From: Gammaproteobacteria bacterium
GTDB lineage: Bacteria > Pseudomonadota > Gammaproteobacteria > JAJPIJ01
Reading direction: 5' to 3'
Length of the DNA stretch: 49,619 nucleotides
Assembly (NCBI GenBank): GCA_021324815.1
Contig: JAJPIJ010000050.1
Coordinates: 1 to 49,619, forward strand
Shown here: in pieces, positions 39,647 to 48,819 of the stretch
How positions within the stretch are numbered: the first letter of the stretch is position 1
How the letters are laid out: each line of letters starts with the position of its first letter
Made by a program: the position numbers and the translations under genes
The notes under the pieces: model-generated
Seen by the model: only the letters and a program-made list of their open reading frames with translations
What the model was told of the DNA's origin: nothing
Databases searched by the model: none

Positions 39647-39690
39647 GAAATACATGATGACCCATTTTATTGAAATTCGCAATGATTTTT

Positions 39691-40305
39691 TTAGCCGGCA
39701 TACAGGGTTACGGGCGGGTTGGCACGATGCCAGCGCGTGCGCAATTCCGACAGCATGGCCGCGGTCGCGCCCCAGATCCGATGATGCAGGTACTGCAGGG
39801 CGAGCGTGGGTCGGGATCGTCCGTGGCAGCCGGCGGCGGGCTGGACTTGATAATGATTCGAATCCAAGAGATAGGCCAGCGGCACTGGAAAAATCTCCGC
39901 CACTTCGCTCGAATTGGGGGCGAACGCGGCGTCGCCGGGCAGGAGGCCGACGATGGGCGTCACCGCGTAGCCGCTGGTGACGCTGCGCGTGCTCAGCCGG
40001 CCCACCGGCGATACTCGATCGGGATCGAGTCCGATTTCCTCGCGCGCCTCGCGCAGGGCCGCGGCCACCGGGCCGTTGTCGTGCGCTTCGATCTGTCCGC
40101 CAGGAAAGCTGATCTGTCCGCCATGCCGCATCAAATGGTTCGCGCGCCGGGTGAATAAAACCCCGGGCTCCTCGGCCATGAGGATCGGGATCAGGACGGC
40201 GGCGGGGATGTCCGCCTCCCGTGTCTCGCCATTGCATCGGCCAGGGTCCGACCCCAGCGGATCCAGGCAGGCCAGCAGGTGCGCCTTCAGGATGCCGGCG
40301 TCCAC
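39691..40305 (-). CDS. CoA pyrophosphatase (Nudix, NudL type)
   Basis: Predicted 204-aa Nudix hydrolase that splits coenzyme A or its derivatives into phosphopantetheine and adenosine 3',5'-bisphosphate. The CoA-type signature LLTRRANHLMRHGGQISFPGG pattern is seen as LFTRRANHLMRHGGQISFPGG, merging into the Nudix box GGQIEAHDNGPVAAALREA with REEIGLDP. The start is GTG 40305 with GGGA upstream; longer upstream frames overlap the preceding gene. It begins 10 bases after the stop of the exported 130-aa protein gene, so they may be cotranscribed. It has normal length for the family. Confidence 0.9.
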   Translation of the reverse strand: MDAGILKAHLLACLDPLGSDPGRCNGETREADIPAAVLIPILMAEEPGVLFTRRANHLMRHGGQISFPGGQIEAHDNGPVAAALREAREEIGLDPDRVSPVGRLSTRSVTSGYAVTPIVGLLPGDAAFAPNSSEVAEIFPVPLAYLLDSNHYQVQPAAGCHGRSRPTLALQYLHHRIWGATAAMLSELRTRWHRANPPVTLYAG

Positions 40306-40315
40306 GTTTCCCGGC

Positions 40316-40708
40316 TCACGGCCAGCGCGGTCTCTGGCGCGGACTGGTGCGGGCGCGTTTTTCAACGTGCCCCTGCACGTAGTGGTGCAGCGCGCTCTCG
40401 AGGCTTTCAACCTGCTTGGTATCGCAATAATCGTCCAGGCTGCCGATGATCTCGTCGATCTTGGTCCCGCCGGCAATGTCATAGGTGTCCGGGGTGAAGG
40501 CGTTGTAGGCGGTCAAATAACCCGTGACATAGGATTTTATCTTTTCCAGTTCCGGCCCGGAGGCGGCGCGCGCCTTGTTGTATTTGTGGCAAGAAAGGTT
40601 GCCGTCGCCCCATACGGCGTAGGCCTCCTCGGAATCCGCCGCCGCCGCTGTTTCGAAAACAGTGAGCATCAGCGCGAGCAATACCACCTTCATCGTTGTG
40701 ATCGTCAC
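40316..40708 (-). CDS. Small exported protein, Rap1a/HdeA-like
   Basis: Predicted 130-aa periplasmic protein. A signal peptide (TTMKVVLLALMLTVFETAAAA) leads to a mature domain with two conserved-looking cysteines: Cys in NLSCHKYNKARAA and Cys in LDDYCDTKQVESLESAL. The segment IKSYVTGYLTAYNAFTPDTYDI is helical. The layout recalls Rap1a/HdeA-type small helical disulfide proteins, but I do not recognise a precise family. The C-terminus is basic (KRARTSPRQRPRW). GTG 40708 is chosen as start because GGAGG lies seven bases ahead; ATG 40693 is the alternative. The upstream open frame is not supported. Confidence 0.7.
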   Translation of the reverse strand: MTITTMKVVLLALMLTVFETAAAADSEEAYAVWGDGNLSCHKYNKARAASGPELEKIKSYVTGYLTAYNAFTPDTYDIAGGTKIDEIIGSLDDYCDTKQVESLESALHHYVQGHVEKRARTSPRQRPRWP

Positions 40709-40779
40709 CGCAATTCCTCCCTTGAAAGCCTTGTGCAGAATCTCAGAGCCGTCGGCGGCGGAGAAGTTCGCCGGCGATT

Positions 40780-41964
40780 CTAAATCAGTGCGCGCATGCC
40801 GTGCACCAACCGGCGGATGCCGGCAATGGCGGTCTCCGGCCGCAGCGCGCCGTAGGACACGCGCAAATGGCATCCCCCATTCAAGCCGAAGGCATGCCCC
40901 GGCAACACCGCCACCTTGTGGTCTTGAATCAATTTTTCCACCAGCGTCATGGGCGGCAGGTCCGTTTCCAGGCGCAGGAAAATGTAAAATGCCCCGGGCG
41001 AGGCCGACACCTGGCATCGCGGCGACAACGCCGCCAGCTCCCGCAGGACGGCGGTGCGCACCTCGGACAGCGTGGCGAGATGCCGCGCGCGAAACGACGG
41101 CGGCGTCTCCAATGCCGCCGTCGCGGCGCGCTGGGCGATGCGGGTGGCGCAGATGAGATTGGCATCCTGCGCCTTCAAGACGGAATCGTAAAGGTGTTCG
41201 GGGATCACCATGTAGCCGATGCGCCAGCCGGCAAGGCCGTAGCTTTTCGACAACGAGTACAGCGAAATGGTGTGGGGCGAGGAGCCCGGGATCGATCCCG
41301 GGGAGAAATGCCGCGCTCCGTCATAAGTGAAATGCTCGTAGGCCTCGTCGCTGATGTGGTACAACCCGTGTTCCCGGCACAGGCGGTTCACCGCCTCAAG
41401 CACGTGCCGCGGATACACTGCGCCGGTGGGATTGTTGGGGGAGACAGTGACGATGGCGCGCGTGCGCGGACTGATGGCGGCCCGCAACGTGTCGGGAAGG
41501 GGGTGGTAATTTTCATCGGTGGCGACCGGGATCGGCACGCAGTCCAGCATGCGCACAGCCATTTCATGATTGAAGTAGTAGGGCAGCGGCAGGATGATCT
41601 CGTCGCCCGGATCGGTCACTGCGAAAAGCGCGTTGATGAATCCCATGTTGGCGCCGGCGGTGACGACCACGCGTCGATCGGAATCCGGCGTGGCGTTGAT
41701 GCCGTTTTCGCGCCGCAGCTTCCCGCGGATGGCCTCGATCAATCCCTCCTCGCCCTGCACCGGCCCGTATTGGTGCCGCCCGCCCGCGTCCAGGAATTCC
41801 CGCGCCGCGCGCAGGACCGCGTCGGGAGGTTCGTAGTACACGACGCCCTGGGCCAGCGAGATGACGTTCGCCGCGCGCCCGATCATGTCGCCGACGACGG
41901 CGACGATGGGCGCCTGCACCGCCCGCATCCGGCGGCCGCCCTGGAGGCGGGAAACATCATTCAT
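40780..41964 (-). CDS. PLP-dependent aminotransferase, class I/II
   Basis: Predicted 394-aa fold-type I aminotransferase. The PLP lysine lies in LYSLSKSYGLAGWRIGY (about residue 240). Other family signatures are VSPNNPTGAVYP, YHISDEAYEHFTYDG and the C-terminal substrate-carboxylate Arg in GGCHLRVSYGAL. The enzyme transfers amino groups between amino acids and oxo acids; the specificity is not evident from sequence. ATG 41964 (MNDVSRLQGGRR) overlaps the end of greB by eight bases, and a longer upstream frame is only overlap with greB. greB and this gene are probably cotranscribed. Confidence 0.9.
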   Translation of the reverse strand: MNDVSRLQGGRRMRAVQAPIVAVVGDMIGRAANVISLAQGVVYYEPPDAVLRAAREFLDAGGRHQYGPVQGEEGLIEAIRGKLRRENGINATPDSDRRVVVTAGANMGFINALFAVTDPGDEIILPLPYYFNHEMAVRMLDCVPIPVATDENYHPLPDTLRAAISPRTRAIVTVSPNNPTGAVYPRHVLEAVNRLCREHGLYHISDEAYEHFTYDGARHFSPGSIPGSSPHTISLYSLSKSYGLAGWRIGYMVIPEHLYDSVLKAQDANLICATRIAQRAATAALETPPSFRARHLATLSEVRTAVLRELAALSPRCQVSASPGAFYIFLRLETDLPPMTLVEKLIQDHKVAVLPGHAFGLNGGCHLRVSYGALRPETAIAGIRRLVHGMRALI

Positions 41965-42487
41965 GCGAGGGAGGTTGCGAGAGATCGGGATAGTGAATGG
42001 CGGTGATTTCGAGTTGGACATTGCCCGCGGGTCGCTCCCACAGCACGACATCGCCCACCCGGCGTCCGAGCAGCGACTTGGCCAGCGGCGACACCCAGCT
42101 GATGTATCCCTTGGGCGCGCAGGTCTCCTCCTCCCCGACAATGGTGAAGGTGTGGGTTTGACTTTGCTCATCGACCACGGTGACCGCCGCGCCGAAGCGC
42201 ACGTCGGCGTGCGCCTGCTGATGCGAGTCGATGACGATGGCGCGTTGCAGGACCTGATCGAGATAGCGCAATTCGCGTTCGATCTGCTTTAATTCATCCG
42301 TCGACTTCAGATCGGCGTCCTTGTTCTTGGCCAGCTCATCCCGGCGGGCACGCAAGTCCTGGACTTTCTCCGCCAGCCGCTGGGCGCCGCCGGGCGTCAT
42401 GTAATTGGGGTGCGGGCTGGGCGCACGCTCCGGTGGCACATCCCCGGCGGCATCGCCGTCCGGTTCCTTGACGAAAGCGCGGCTCAT
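41957..42487 (-). CDS. greB: Transcription elongation factor GreB
   Basis: Predicted 176-aa factor that enters the RNA polymerase secondary channel and stimulates cleavage of backtracked RNA. The N-terminal coiled coil is visible as AQRLAEKVQDLRARRDELA through ELKQIERELRYLDQVLQRAIVID. The C-terminal FKBP-like domain contains FGAAVTVVDEQSQTHTFTIVG, SWVSPLAKSLLGRRVGDVV and a final ITAIHYP that distinguishes GreB from GreA. An additional Pro/Ala-rich leader of about 28 residues precedes the coiled coil. It overlaps the aminotransferase start by eight bases and follows the HNH gene by 57 bases on the same strand. Confidence 0.94.
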   Translation of the reverse strand: MSRAFVKEPDGDAAGDVPPERAPSPHPNYMTPGGAQRLAEKVQDLRARRDELAKNKDADLKSTDELKQIERELRYLDQVLQRAIVIDSHQQAHADVRFGAAVTVVDEQSQTHTFTIVGEEETCAPKGYISWVSPLAKSLLGRRVGDVVLWERPAGNVQLEITAIHYPDLSQPPSHE

Positions 42488-42544
42488 GAGGAATGACTCG
42501 GTGGAGTCTCAAGCAGCCCGCCACAAGGCAGGCCTGGGATCCAT

Positions 42545-43120
42545 TTACTGGAAACTCAACAGCCGGTGCTTCTGTTTGAACTGCGCTTTGAGAAACTCCA
42601 TCTGGTCGGCAAGGATGCGGCGATTGCTGAGCGCCAGGAACTCCGCCCAGTTGGGCACGTAAGGCACTGCGAGCAGCGTGGTTTTGGCCTCCTCCGGCAG
42701 GCGGTTGCCCTTGCGGGCGTTGCAACCCTTGCAAGCGGCGACCACGTTCGACCAGCAATCCCTCCCGCCGCGCGACAGGGGAATCACGTGGTCGCGGGTC
42801 AGCTGGCCTTCTGGGAATTCATCGCCGCAGTACATGCACAGGTGCCCGTCGCGCAGAAACAATTCCTTGTTGCTGAGCGGCGGTATGCCGCGACGAACGT
42901 AATGCGTGGTGTCCGAGCGCTTGATGGCGATGATGGAATTGATCGAGACCGTGGAGCGCCTGCCCGTGATGCGCGAGATGCCGCCGCGGTAGGTGAAGAC
43001 ACTCTCGCCGGCGGACCATGCGATCATGTCCCGGCTGTAGAGGCACACGGCGTCCTGCCACGGCATCCAGGTGATGGGCACGCCGGAAACATCCAGCCGC
43101 AATATCAATGGCGAAGACAT
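42545..43120 (-). CDS. HNH endonuclease
   Basis: Predicted 191-aa protein with a C-terminal HNH nuclease domain. Two CxxC zinc pairs (CMYCGDEF and CKGCNARKG) bracket the catalytic DHVIPLSRGGRDCWSNVVAA, with His and Asn in the expected places. The N-terminal part (LDVSGVPITWMPWQDAVCLYSR) matches the common stand-alone chromosomal HNH family found in many proteobacteria, whose target is unknown. It is probably not a restriction enzyme, since no methylase lies nearby. ATG 43120 is used; ATG 43174 is in frame but lacks a ribosome site. It is divergent from mazG. Confidence 0.88.
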   Translation of the reverse strand: MSSPLILRLDVSGVPITWMPWQDAVCLYSRDMIAWSAGESVFTYRGGISRITGRRSTVSINSIIAIKRSDTTHYVRRGIPPLSNKELFLRDGHLCMYCGDEFPEGQLTRDHVIPLSRGGRDCWSNVVAACKGCNARKGNRLPEEAKTTLLAVPYVPNWAEFLALSNRRILADQMEFLKAQFKQKHRLLSFQ

Positions 43121-43232
43121 GGTTTCTCGCGTTTTTTCACTGCTTTTGACCGTAACAATGCGGTCGACGTTCATTTTGTATGCGATTAACACGCTAAAAT
43201 CAAGTCTTACATCCGGGACAGACGGAGGAAAA

Positions 43233-44024
43233 ATGGAAGCGATGATGCGATTGCTGGACATCATGGCGCGCCTGCGCGACCCGGAGCGGGGCTGCCCCTG
43301 GGACCGGGCGCAGGACTTCAAGAGCATCGTGCCGCATACCCTGGAGGAGGCCTACGAGGTGGCCGATGTCGTTGAGCAGGAAAGGTTTGACGCCCTGTGC
43401 GGCGAACTGGGGGACCTCCTGTTCCAGGTGGTGTTTTACGCGCAACTGGCGGCCGAGCGTGGCTGGTTTGACTTTGAAGACGTGGCGCGGAGCATCGCCG
43501 GCAAGCTGACGGCGCGTCATCCGCACGTGTTCGCGGGGGCGCCGGCGGGCACGGCCGCGGAATTGTCCCTGCAATGGGAACGGCACAAGGAGCATGAGCG
43601 CCGCCGGACGGCGGAGCATGCCGGCGTCCTTGACGGCATCGCCGCGACCCTTCCCGCCATGAGCCGCGCCGTGAAGCTGCAGAAGCGCGCCGCGCGCGTC
43701 GGTTTCGACTGGGCCGAATCCGCGCCCGTGCTGGCGAAGATCCGGGAGGAATTGGGCGAAGTGGAGCAGGCGCTGAACGATGCGCCCGGGCGCATGGCCG
43801 ATGAAATCGGCGATCTGCTGTTCGCCTGCATCAACCTGGCGCGACACGCGGGCGTGGAGCCGGAGCAGGCATTGCGCGGCGCCAACCGCCGCTTTGAGCG
43901 CCGGTTCCGCTACGTCGAGGAAAAACTGCGCGAGCGGGGCAGGGCCCTCATGGACGCCAGTCTGTCCGAAATGGACGCCCTGTGGGAGGAGGCCAAGCGT
44001 GAGGAGCGGGCAGGGCCGGCCTAG
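43233..44024 (+). CDS. mazG: Nucleoside triphosphate pyrophosphohydrolase
   Basis: Predicted 263-aa housecleaning enzyme that hydrolyses (d)NTPs to monophosphates and pyrophosphate and may lower (p)ppGpp effects. It has the two tandem MazG domains of the long form: the first with [25 protein letters not shown] and [17 protein letters not shown], the second with [26 protein letters not shown] and [16 protein letters not shown], each carrying the metal-binding Glu/Asp set. GGAGG stands five bases before ATG 43233. The stop overlaps the convergent folE2 stop by four bases. It is divergent from the HNH nuclease gene. Confidence 0.95.
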   Translation: MEAMMRLLDIMARLRDPERGCPWDRAQDFKSIVPHTLEEAYEVADVVEQERFDALCGELGDLLFQVVFYAQLAAERGWFDFEDVARSIAGKLTARHPHVFAGAPAGTAAELSLQWERHKEHERRRTAEHAGVLDGIAATLPAMSRAVKLQKRAARVGFDWAESAPVLAKIREELGEVEQALNDAPGRMADEIGDLLFACINLARHAGVEPEQALRGANRRFERRFRYVEEKLRERGRALMDASLSEMDALWEEAKREERAGPA

Positions 44025-44851
44025 CCGGCGTGGAGATGTTGTCTGCCGGCGTCCTTGTCGCGCGCGATCATGGCGTAGGCGGAATGGTTGTGGATGGACT
44101 CGAAGTTCTCCGACTCCACGGTGTAGGCGGCGATGCGGTCGTCGGCGTTCAGTTGCATGGCGATGTCGCGGACCATGTCCTCCACGAATTTGGGATTGTC
44201 GTAAGCCCGTTCGGTGACGTACTTCTCATCCGGCCGCTTGAGCAGGCCGTACAGCTCGCAGGAGGCGGCCTTCTCGACCATGTCGATCAATTCCTCGATC
44301 CAAACGAAATCATTGAGGCGCACGTTGACGGTCACGTGCGAACGCTGGTTGTGCGCGCCGTAGTCGGAGATGCTCTTGGAGCACGGGCACAGCGAGGTCA
44401 CCGGCACGACCACCTTCACGCCCGTGCTCATGACGCCGTCGCTGATTTCGCCGAAGAAAGTGACTTCGTAGTCCAGCAGGCTCCTGACGCCGGAGACCGG
44501 GGCGGACTTGGTGATGAAGTAGGGGAAGGTCATTTCCACGTGGCCCTTGCGGGCCTCCAGCACCTCGGCGGTCTCCTTCACCATGCGCATGAACGATTCC
44601 ACGGAAATCTCGTATTCGTGCTTGTTCAGGATTTCCACGAAGCGCGACATGTGCGTGCCCTTGAATTTCTCGCACAGGCCGACGTACATGTTGAAACGGG
44701 CGACGGTGTGCTGCTCGCGCCCGGCGCGGTCCCTGACCACCACGGGGTGACGGATGTCCTTGATGCCGACGCGATCGATGGGAAGGTGGCGGTTGTCCGC
44801 GCTCGCCTGCGTGTCGGGCAGTTCCTTGTAGACGACGGTCGGCTTGTTCAT
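44021..44851 (-). CDS. folE2: GTP cyclohydrolase FolE2 (type IB)
   Basis: Predicted 276-aa GTP cyclohydrolase IB, which converts GTP to 7,8-dihydroneopterin triphosphate, the entry step to tetrahydrofolate and other pterins. The metal-binding Cys lies in [20 protein letters not shown], and the tunnelling-fold segments [34 protein letters not shown] and [14 protein letters not shown] are typical. Type IB enzymes tolerate low zinc, and their archaeal relatives (MptA) begin methanopterin synthesis, which is relevant because a methanofuran-type operon lies 32 kb away. No zinc-regulator site is recognisable. It follows ispA by 119 bases on the same strand. Confidence 0.95.
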   Translation of the reverse strand: MNKPTVVYKELPDTQASADNRHLPIDRVGIKDIRHPVVVRDRAGREQHTVARFNMYVGLCEKFKGTHMSRFVEILNKHEYEISVESFMRMVKETAEVLEARKGHVEMTFPYFITKSAPVSGVRSLLDYEVTFFGEISDGVMSTGVKVVVPVTSLCPCSKSISDYGAHNQRSHVTVNVRLNDFVWIEELIDMVEKAASCELYGLLKRPDEKYVTERAYDNPKFVEDMVRDIAMQLNADDRIAAYTVESENFESIHNHSAYAMIARDKDAGRQHLHAG

Positions 44852-44970
44852 GAAGCGGCTCCTTGGGGATCGGGGTGGCGCTGCGGGCTCCGGGCCGATG
44901 TCAGCGCCGAATGAATTAGTCCCGATTTTAGGCAGTTTGGTTCGATAAGGCCAGCGGTCGTTTGCATGGC

Positions 44971-45864
44971 CTATTTTTCACGCTGCACGATGTAATCCGC
45001 CAGTTCCCGCAACAATCCGCCGTTTTCGCCCAGCGCTGCCAGCGCCTGCACGGCCTGTTGATGGAACTGCCCGGCGGTCTGCTTCGCGCCCGCAAGGCCG
45101 AGCAGATTGGGATAGGTGGGCTTGTTGCGGGCGGAGTCAGAGCCCTGGGGCTTGCCGATGGTCTCGGTCGCCCCTTCCACGTCGAGTATGTCATCCTGGA
45201 CCTGGAACGCCAGTCCGATGGCGCGGGCGTAGCCGTCCAGATGCTTGAGTTGTTCCATGCCGATGTTCGCGCGGCACAGCGCGCCGAGGCGCACGCTGGC
45301 GCGGATGAGCGCGCCGGTCTTGTGCAGGTGCATGTTCTCCAGTTCGTTCAAATTCAACTGGCGGCCGACCGCGTCGAGGTCCAGGGCCTGGCCGCCGCAC
45401 ATGCCGAGCGAGCCGCTGGCGTCCGCCAGTGTTTCGAGCATGGTCAGCCGCTGCGCGGCATTGAGTGAGGGATGGCCGCCGTGCGCCAGCACGTGAAAGG
45501 CCAGCGTCTGCAAGGCGTCGCCGGCGAGTATGGCCATGGCGTCGCCATAGACCTTGTGGCAGGTGGGACGCCCGCGGCGCAGATCATCGTTGTCCATGGC
45601 CGGCAGGTCGTCATGCACCAGCGAATAGGCGTGAATCAGTTCGACCGCGGCGGCGGGCGCATCGAGAACTTCCGGTGCGACGCCCAACGCCGTGCCGGTG
45701 AGATACACCAGCAGCGGGCGCACGCGCTTGCCGCCGCCGAGGACGGAATAGCGCATCGCCTCGTGCAACCGCCGGGGCGGGGTGTCCGCGGCCGGCAGCC
45801 AGGATTCCAACGCCGCCTCGCTGCGGGCCTGGAAGATCCGCATGGCCTCCTGGAGATCGGTCAT
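44971..45864 (-). CDS. ispA: Farnesyl diphosphate synthase
   Basis: Predicted 297-aa trans-prenyltransferase that condenses isopentenyl diphosphate with dimethylallyl and geranyl diphosphates to farnesyl diphosphate, feeding quinone and undecaprenol synthesis. The first aspartate-rich motif is [17 protein letters not shown] and the second [25 protein letters not shown] and the KT pair in [12 protein letters not shown] also match. It begins two bases after the xseB stop, the usual xseB-ispA pairing. In many proteobacteria dxs follows ispA; here folE2 comes next. Confidence 0.96.
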   Translation of the reverse strand: MTDLQEAMRIFQARSEAALESWLPAADTPPRRLHEAMRYSVLGGGKRVRPLLVYLTGTALGVAPEVLDAPAAAVELIHAYSLVHDDLPAMDNDDLRRGRPTCHKVYGDAMAILAGDALQTLAFHVLAHGGHPSLNAAQRLTMLETLADASGSLGMCGGQALDLDAVGRQLNLNELENMHLHKTGALIRASVRLGALCRANIGMEQLKHLDGYARAIGLAFQVQDDILDVEGATETIGKPQGSDSARNKPTYPNLLGLAGAKQTAGQFHQQAVQALAALGENGGLLRELADYIVQREK

Positions 45865-45866
45865 TG

Positions 45867-46112
45867 CTACTCGGCTTCCGGCTCGAAGGGCTGCAATTCC
45901 TCCTGGCCGTTTTTCTGGGTGAGGATTTTGACCTTTTGCTCGGCCTCCGCCAGTGCCTTCTGGCAGGCCCGGGTCAGGGCGATGCCGCGCTCGAAATCCT
46001 TGAGCGACTGCTCCAGCGAGGATTCCCCGGCCTCGAGCCGCGCCACGACCTCCTCCAGCTCCTTGAGCGATTTTTCAAAGTCGATGTTTTCGCGCTTTTT
46101 ATTCATGGGCAT
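45867..46112 (-). CDS. xseB: Exodeoxyribonuclease VII small subunit
   Basis: Predicted 81-aa helical subunit of exonuclease VII, which degrades single-stranded DNA with the large subunit XseA. The family sequence [20 protein letters not shown] followed by [30 protein letters not shown] is complete. A Glu-rich tail ends the protein. The start is ATG 46112 or 46106; neither has a clear ribosome site. It is the first gene of the xseB-ispA unit and is divergent from the rubrerythrin gene across a 175-base gap that contains the rubrerythrin promoter. xseA is not in the window. Confidence 0.94.
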   Translation of the reverse strand: MPMNKKRENIDFEKSLKELEEVVARLEAGESSLEQSLKDFERGIALTRACQKALAEAEQKVKILTQKNGQEELQPFEPEAE

Positions 46113-46184
46113 GGGCGGGGAAATAAAAGTGGGAGCAAACGTTAGCCCAGCCGGCCGGCAGGGTCAATTTTTGTTCTTGATTTA

Positions 46185-46213
46185 TTGACACTGCCTGAGT
46201 CGCGCACTAGACT
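46185..46213 (+). promoter_or_regulatory. Sigma-70 promoter of the rubrerythrin cluster
   Basis: A perfect TTGACA (46185-46190) is followed after exactly 17 bases by TAGACT (46208-46213). The predicted start is near 46220, giving a leader of about 68 bases. This is one of the strongest promoters in the window. Confidence 0.75.
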
Positions 46214-46222
46214 GGTTTCCAG

Positions 46223-46239
46223 ATTAGACACAGTCTAAT
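46223..46239. promoter_or_regulatory. Palindromic operator at the rubrerythrin promoter
   Basis: ATTAGAC-ACA-GTCTAAT is a perfect dyad with seven-base arms, starting just after the predicted transcription start; CTGG-TTT-CCAG overlaps its left side. This position suits a repressor. The sequence does not match Fur, PerR, IscR or NsrR consensus that I know. Confidence 0.6.
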
Positions 46240-46287
46240 ATCGTTTCGGGCGACCAACCTGACCAAATAATCCTACAAGGAGGCACC

Positions 46288-46707
<420 letters not shown>

Positions 46708-46730
46708 GCCACCGCCGGCGTTGATGAAAA

Positions 46731-46757
46731 ATGGGGCCGGGTTAATCCCGGCCCCAT
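46731..46757 (+). terminator. Hairpin between rubrerythrin and the Fe-S gene
   Basis: ATGGGGCCGGG (46731-46741) pairs perfectly with CCCGGCCCCAT (46747-46757) around TTAAT. Only AGTTTATG follows, so it may be a partial terminator that lowers expression of the downstream genes relative to rubrerythrin. Confidence 0.6.
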
Positions 46758-46790
46758 AGTTTATGAAGACGCGCAGAAAGGGGATCCGGC

Positions 46791-48125
46791 ATGGCCGGTG
46801 AGGGCACTCGCGAAGGTAGCCTCTCGGCGCCCATCCGCCATCCGGTGCCGTGGAAAACGCCGGAGTTCAACAACGAACCCGCGCTCTACAAGGAACTCGA
46901 ACGCGTGTTCGACATCTGCCACGGCTGCCGCCGCTGCGTCAGCCTGTGCAATGCCTTCCCCACGCTGTTCGATCTGGTGGACAACTCCTCCACCATGGAA
47001 ATCGACGGCGTCGCCAAATCGGATTACGGCAAGGTCGTGGATCACTGTTATCTCTGCGACCTCTGCTACATGACCAAATGCCCCTACGTGCCGCCGCACG
47101 AGTGGAACGTGGACTTCCCGCACTTGATGCTGCGCGCCAAGGCGCAGCGCTTCAAAAAAGGCGAGAGTCGTTTCCGCGATCGGCTGCTGACTTCGACGGA
47201 TCTGGTGGGAAATCTCGCCGGCATTCCCGTGGTGGCGGAGGTGGTCAATGCCGCCAACAGGATGAAGCCGCTGCGCCGGCTGCTCGACAAAACGCTGCAC
47301 ATCCATCCCGACGCGCCGCTGCCGAAGTTTCACGGCAGAAGCGCGCGCAAGCGCTGGCGCAAAGCAGCCGCCGCCCGGGCCGAACCGGCGGGCCAAACGC
47401 GCGGCAAGGTCGCGGTATTCGTCACCTGCTACGGCAATCGCAATCTGCCATCCATGGTCGAGGACATGGCGGCCGTATTCAGGCACAACGGCATCGTCGT
47501 TGACCTCGTGCCGCGGGAGAAATGCTGTGGCATGCCCAAGCTGGAGCTGGGTGATCTCGACACCGTGGAGCGGCTCAAAAACGCCAACATCCCGATGCTG
47601 GCGCAGATGGTGGATCAGGGCTGCGACATCGTCGCGCCGGTGCCGTCCTGCGTGCTCATGTTCAGGAAAGAACTGCCGCTGTTGTTTCCCGACGAACCCA
47701 TGGTGCGCAAGGTCAGTGAAGCGATGTTTGATCCGTTTGAATACCTCTTCTTGCGCCACAAGGCGGGGAGATTCAAGACCGACTTCAAAAAGTCATTGGG
47801 CAAGTTGGTTTATCACGTGCCCTGCCATCAGCGCGTGCAGAACATCGGCCTCAAGACCCGCGATGTGCTGAAGCTTGTGCCCGGCACGGAGATCGAAGTG
47901 GTGGAGCGCTGCTCCGGCCACGACGGCACTTATGCGGTCAAGAGCGAGTGCCACGAGTTTGCCGTGAAAATCTGCAAACCCGTCGTGAGCAAGGTGCGGC
48001 AATCGGAGTGCGATCATTATTTCAGCGACTGCCACATGGCCGGCGTGCAGATCGAAAGCGGCCTCGACGACGGCAAATCCGTCGAGACTCCTTTCGCATT
48101 GCTTCGGCAGGCCTACGGCATTTAA
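46791..48125 (+). CDS. Heterodisulfide-reductase-related Fe-S protein (GlpC-like)
   Basis: Predicted 444-aa cytoplasmic iron-sulfur protein. Two 4Fe-4S cysteine sets are in CHGCRRCVSLCNAFP (about 43-57) and CYLCDLCYMTKCPY (about 86-99). Two CCG-type domains follow: one with EKCCGMPKLELGD and PVPSCVLMFRKELP, the other with YHVPCHQRV, VERCSGHDGTYAVK and SDCHMAG. The layout is that of GlpC and HdrD-type subunits, which pass electrons between flavoproteins, quinones or disulfides. Here it could be the electron donor to the rubrerythrin, which lacks its own rubredoxin domain; that is an inference from context. AAGGGGA precedes the ATG. Confidence 0.9.
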   Translation: MAGEGTREGSLSAPIRHPVPWKTPEFNNEPALYKELERVFDICHGCRRCVSLCNAFPTLFDLVDNSSTMEIDGVAKSDYGKVVDHCYLCDLCYMTKCPYVPPHEWNVDFPHLMLRAKAQRFKKGESRFRDRLLTSTDLVGNLAGIPVVAEVVNAANRMKPLRRLLDKTLHIHPDAPLPKFHGRSARKRWRKAAAARAEPAGQTRGKVAVFVTCYGNRNLPSMVEDMAAVFRHNGIVVDLVPREKCCGMPKLELGDLDTVERLKNANIPMLAQMVDQGCDIVAPVPSCVLMFRKELPLLFPDEPMVRKVSEAMFDPFEYLFLRHKAGRFKTDFKKSLGKLVYHVPCHQRVQNIGLKTRDVLKLVPGTEIEVVERCSGHDGTYAVKSECHEFAVKICKPVVSKVRQSECDHYFSDCHMAGVQIESGLDDGKSVETPFALLRQAYGI

Positions 48126-48134
48126 GGTGGTCTG

Positions 48135-48165
48135 AGATTGTCATTTCGAGTGCAACGAGAAATCT
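48135..48165. repeat. Possible REP-like intergenic repeat unit
   Basis: The gap before DUF3501 contains TCATTTCGAG and ACGAGAAATCT as an imperfect dyad. It resembles short interspersed palindromes seen in many proteobacterial genomes. Only one copy is evident in the window, so the call is tentative. Confidence 0.3.
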
Positions 48166-48180
48166 TAGGTTTTACATCAC

Positions 48181-48765
48181 ATGAATAAACTTACCCGCGC
48201 GGATTTGTGGTCGCTGGAGGAATACAGCACGCGACGCGTCGCGTTCCGCCAGCGGGTCATCGAACACAAGAAGAACCGGCAATTGGCGCTGAGCGATCAC
48301 ATCAGGCTGTATTTCGAGGATCGACTGACCATTCAGTATCAAGTTCAGGAGATGCTGCGCATCGAGCGCATCTTCGAGGCCGCCGAGATTCAGGCGGAAC
48401 TGGATGCCTACAATCCACTAATTCCGGATGGCAGCAACCTCAAGGCCACCTTCATGATCGAATACGAGGATGAAAACGAGCGCAGGCAGGCGCTGGCCCG
48501 GCTCATCGGCATTGAGCACAAGGTATGGGCGAAGGTGGAAGGCCACGAGAAGGTCTGGACCATCGCTGATGAGGACATGGACCGCACGCGCGGCGAGGAG
48601 AAGACCTCCTCCGTGCATTTCCTGCGCTTTGAATTCACGCCCGCGATGATCGCCGGGCTAAAGAAAGGCGCGTCACTCAGTTTCGGCTGCGATCACCCGC
48701 AGGCGACATTATCCACTCAAGCCCCCGATAATGTCCGCATCTCGCTTATCCGCGATTTCACCTGA
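48181..48765 (+). CDS. DUF3501 family protein
   Basis: Predicted 194-aa soluble protein of DUF3501. Recognisable stretches are LTRADLWSLEEYSTRRVAFR, KNRQLALSDHIRLYFEDR, IQYQVQEMLRIERIFE and SSVHFLRFEFTPAMIAGLKKG. There are no cysteine clusters, membrane segments or known catalytic motifs. The family is regularly found beside rubrerythrin and GlpC-like Fe-S genes, so a role in the same peroxide or redox response is likely, though no biochemical function is known. It begins 55 bases after the Fe-S gene stop. A diverged copy of codons near its 3' end recurs exactly 800 bases downstream. Confidence 0.9.
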   Translation: MNKLTRADLWSLEEYSTRRVAFRQRVIEHKKNRQLALSDHIRLYFEDRLTIQYQVQEMLRIERIFEAAEIQAELDAYNPLIPDGSNLKATFMIEYEDENERRQALARLIGIEHKVWAKVEGHEKVWTIADEDMDRTRGEEKTSSVHFLRFEFTPAMIAGLKKGASLSFGCDHPQATLSTQAPDNVRISLIRDFT

Positions 48766-48819
48766 CACTCGGGTTTGGCCCCGCATAGCTTGTAAACTCG
48801 TTGTCGGCACGCGGCATTT

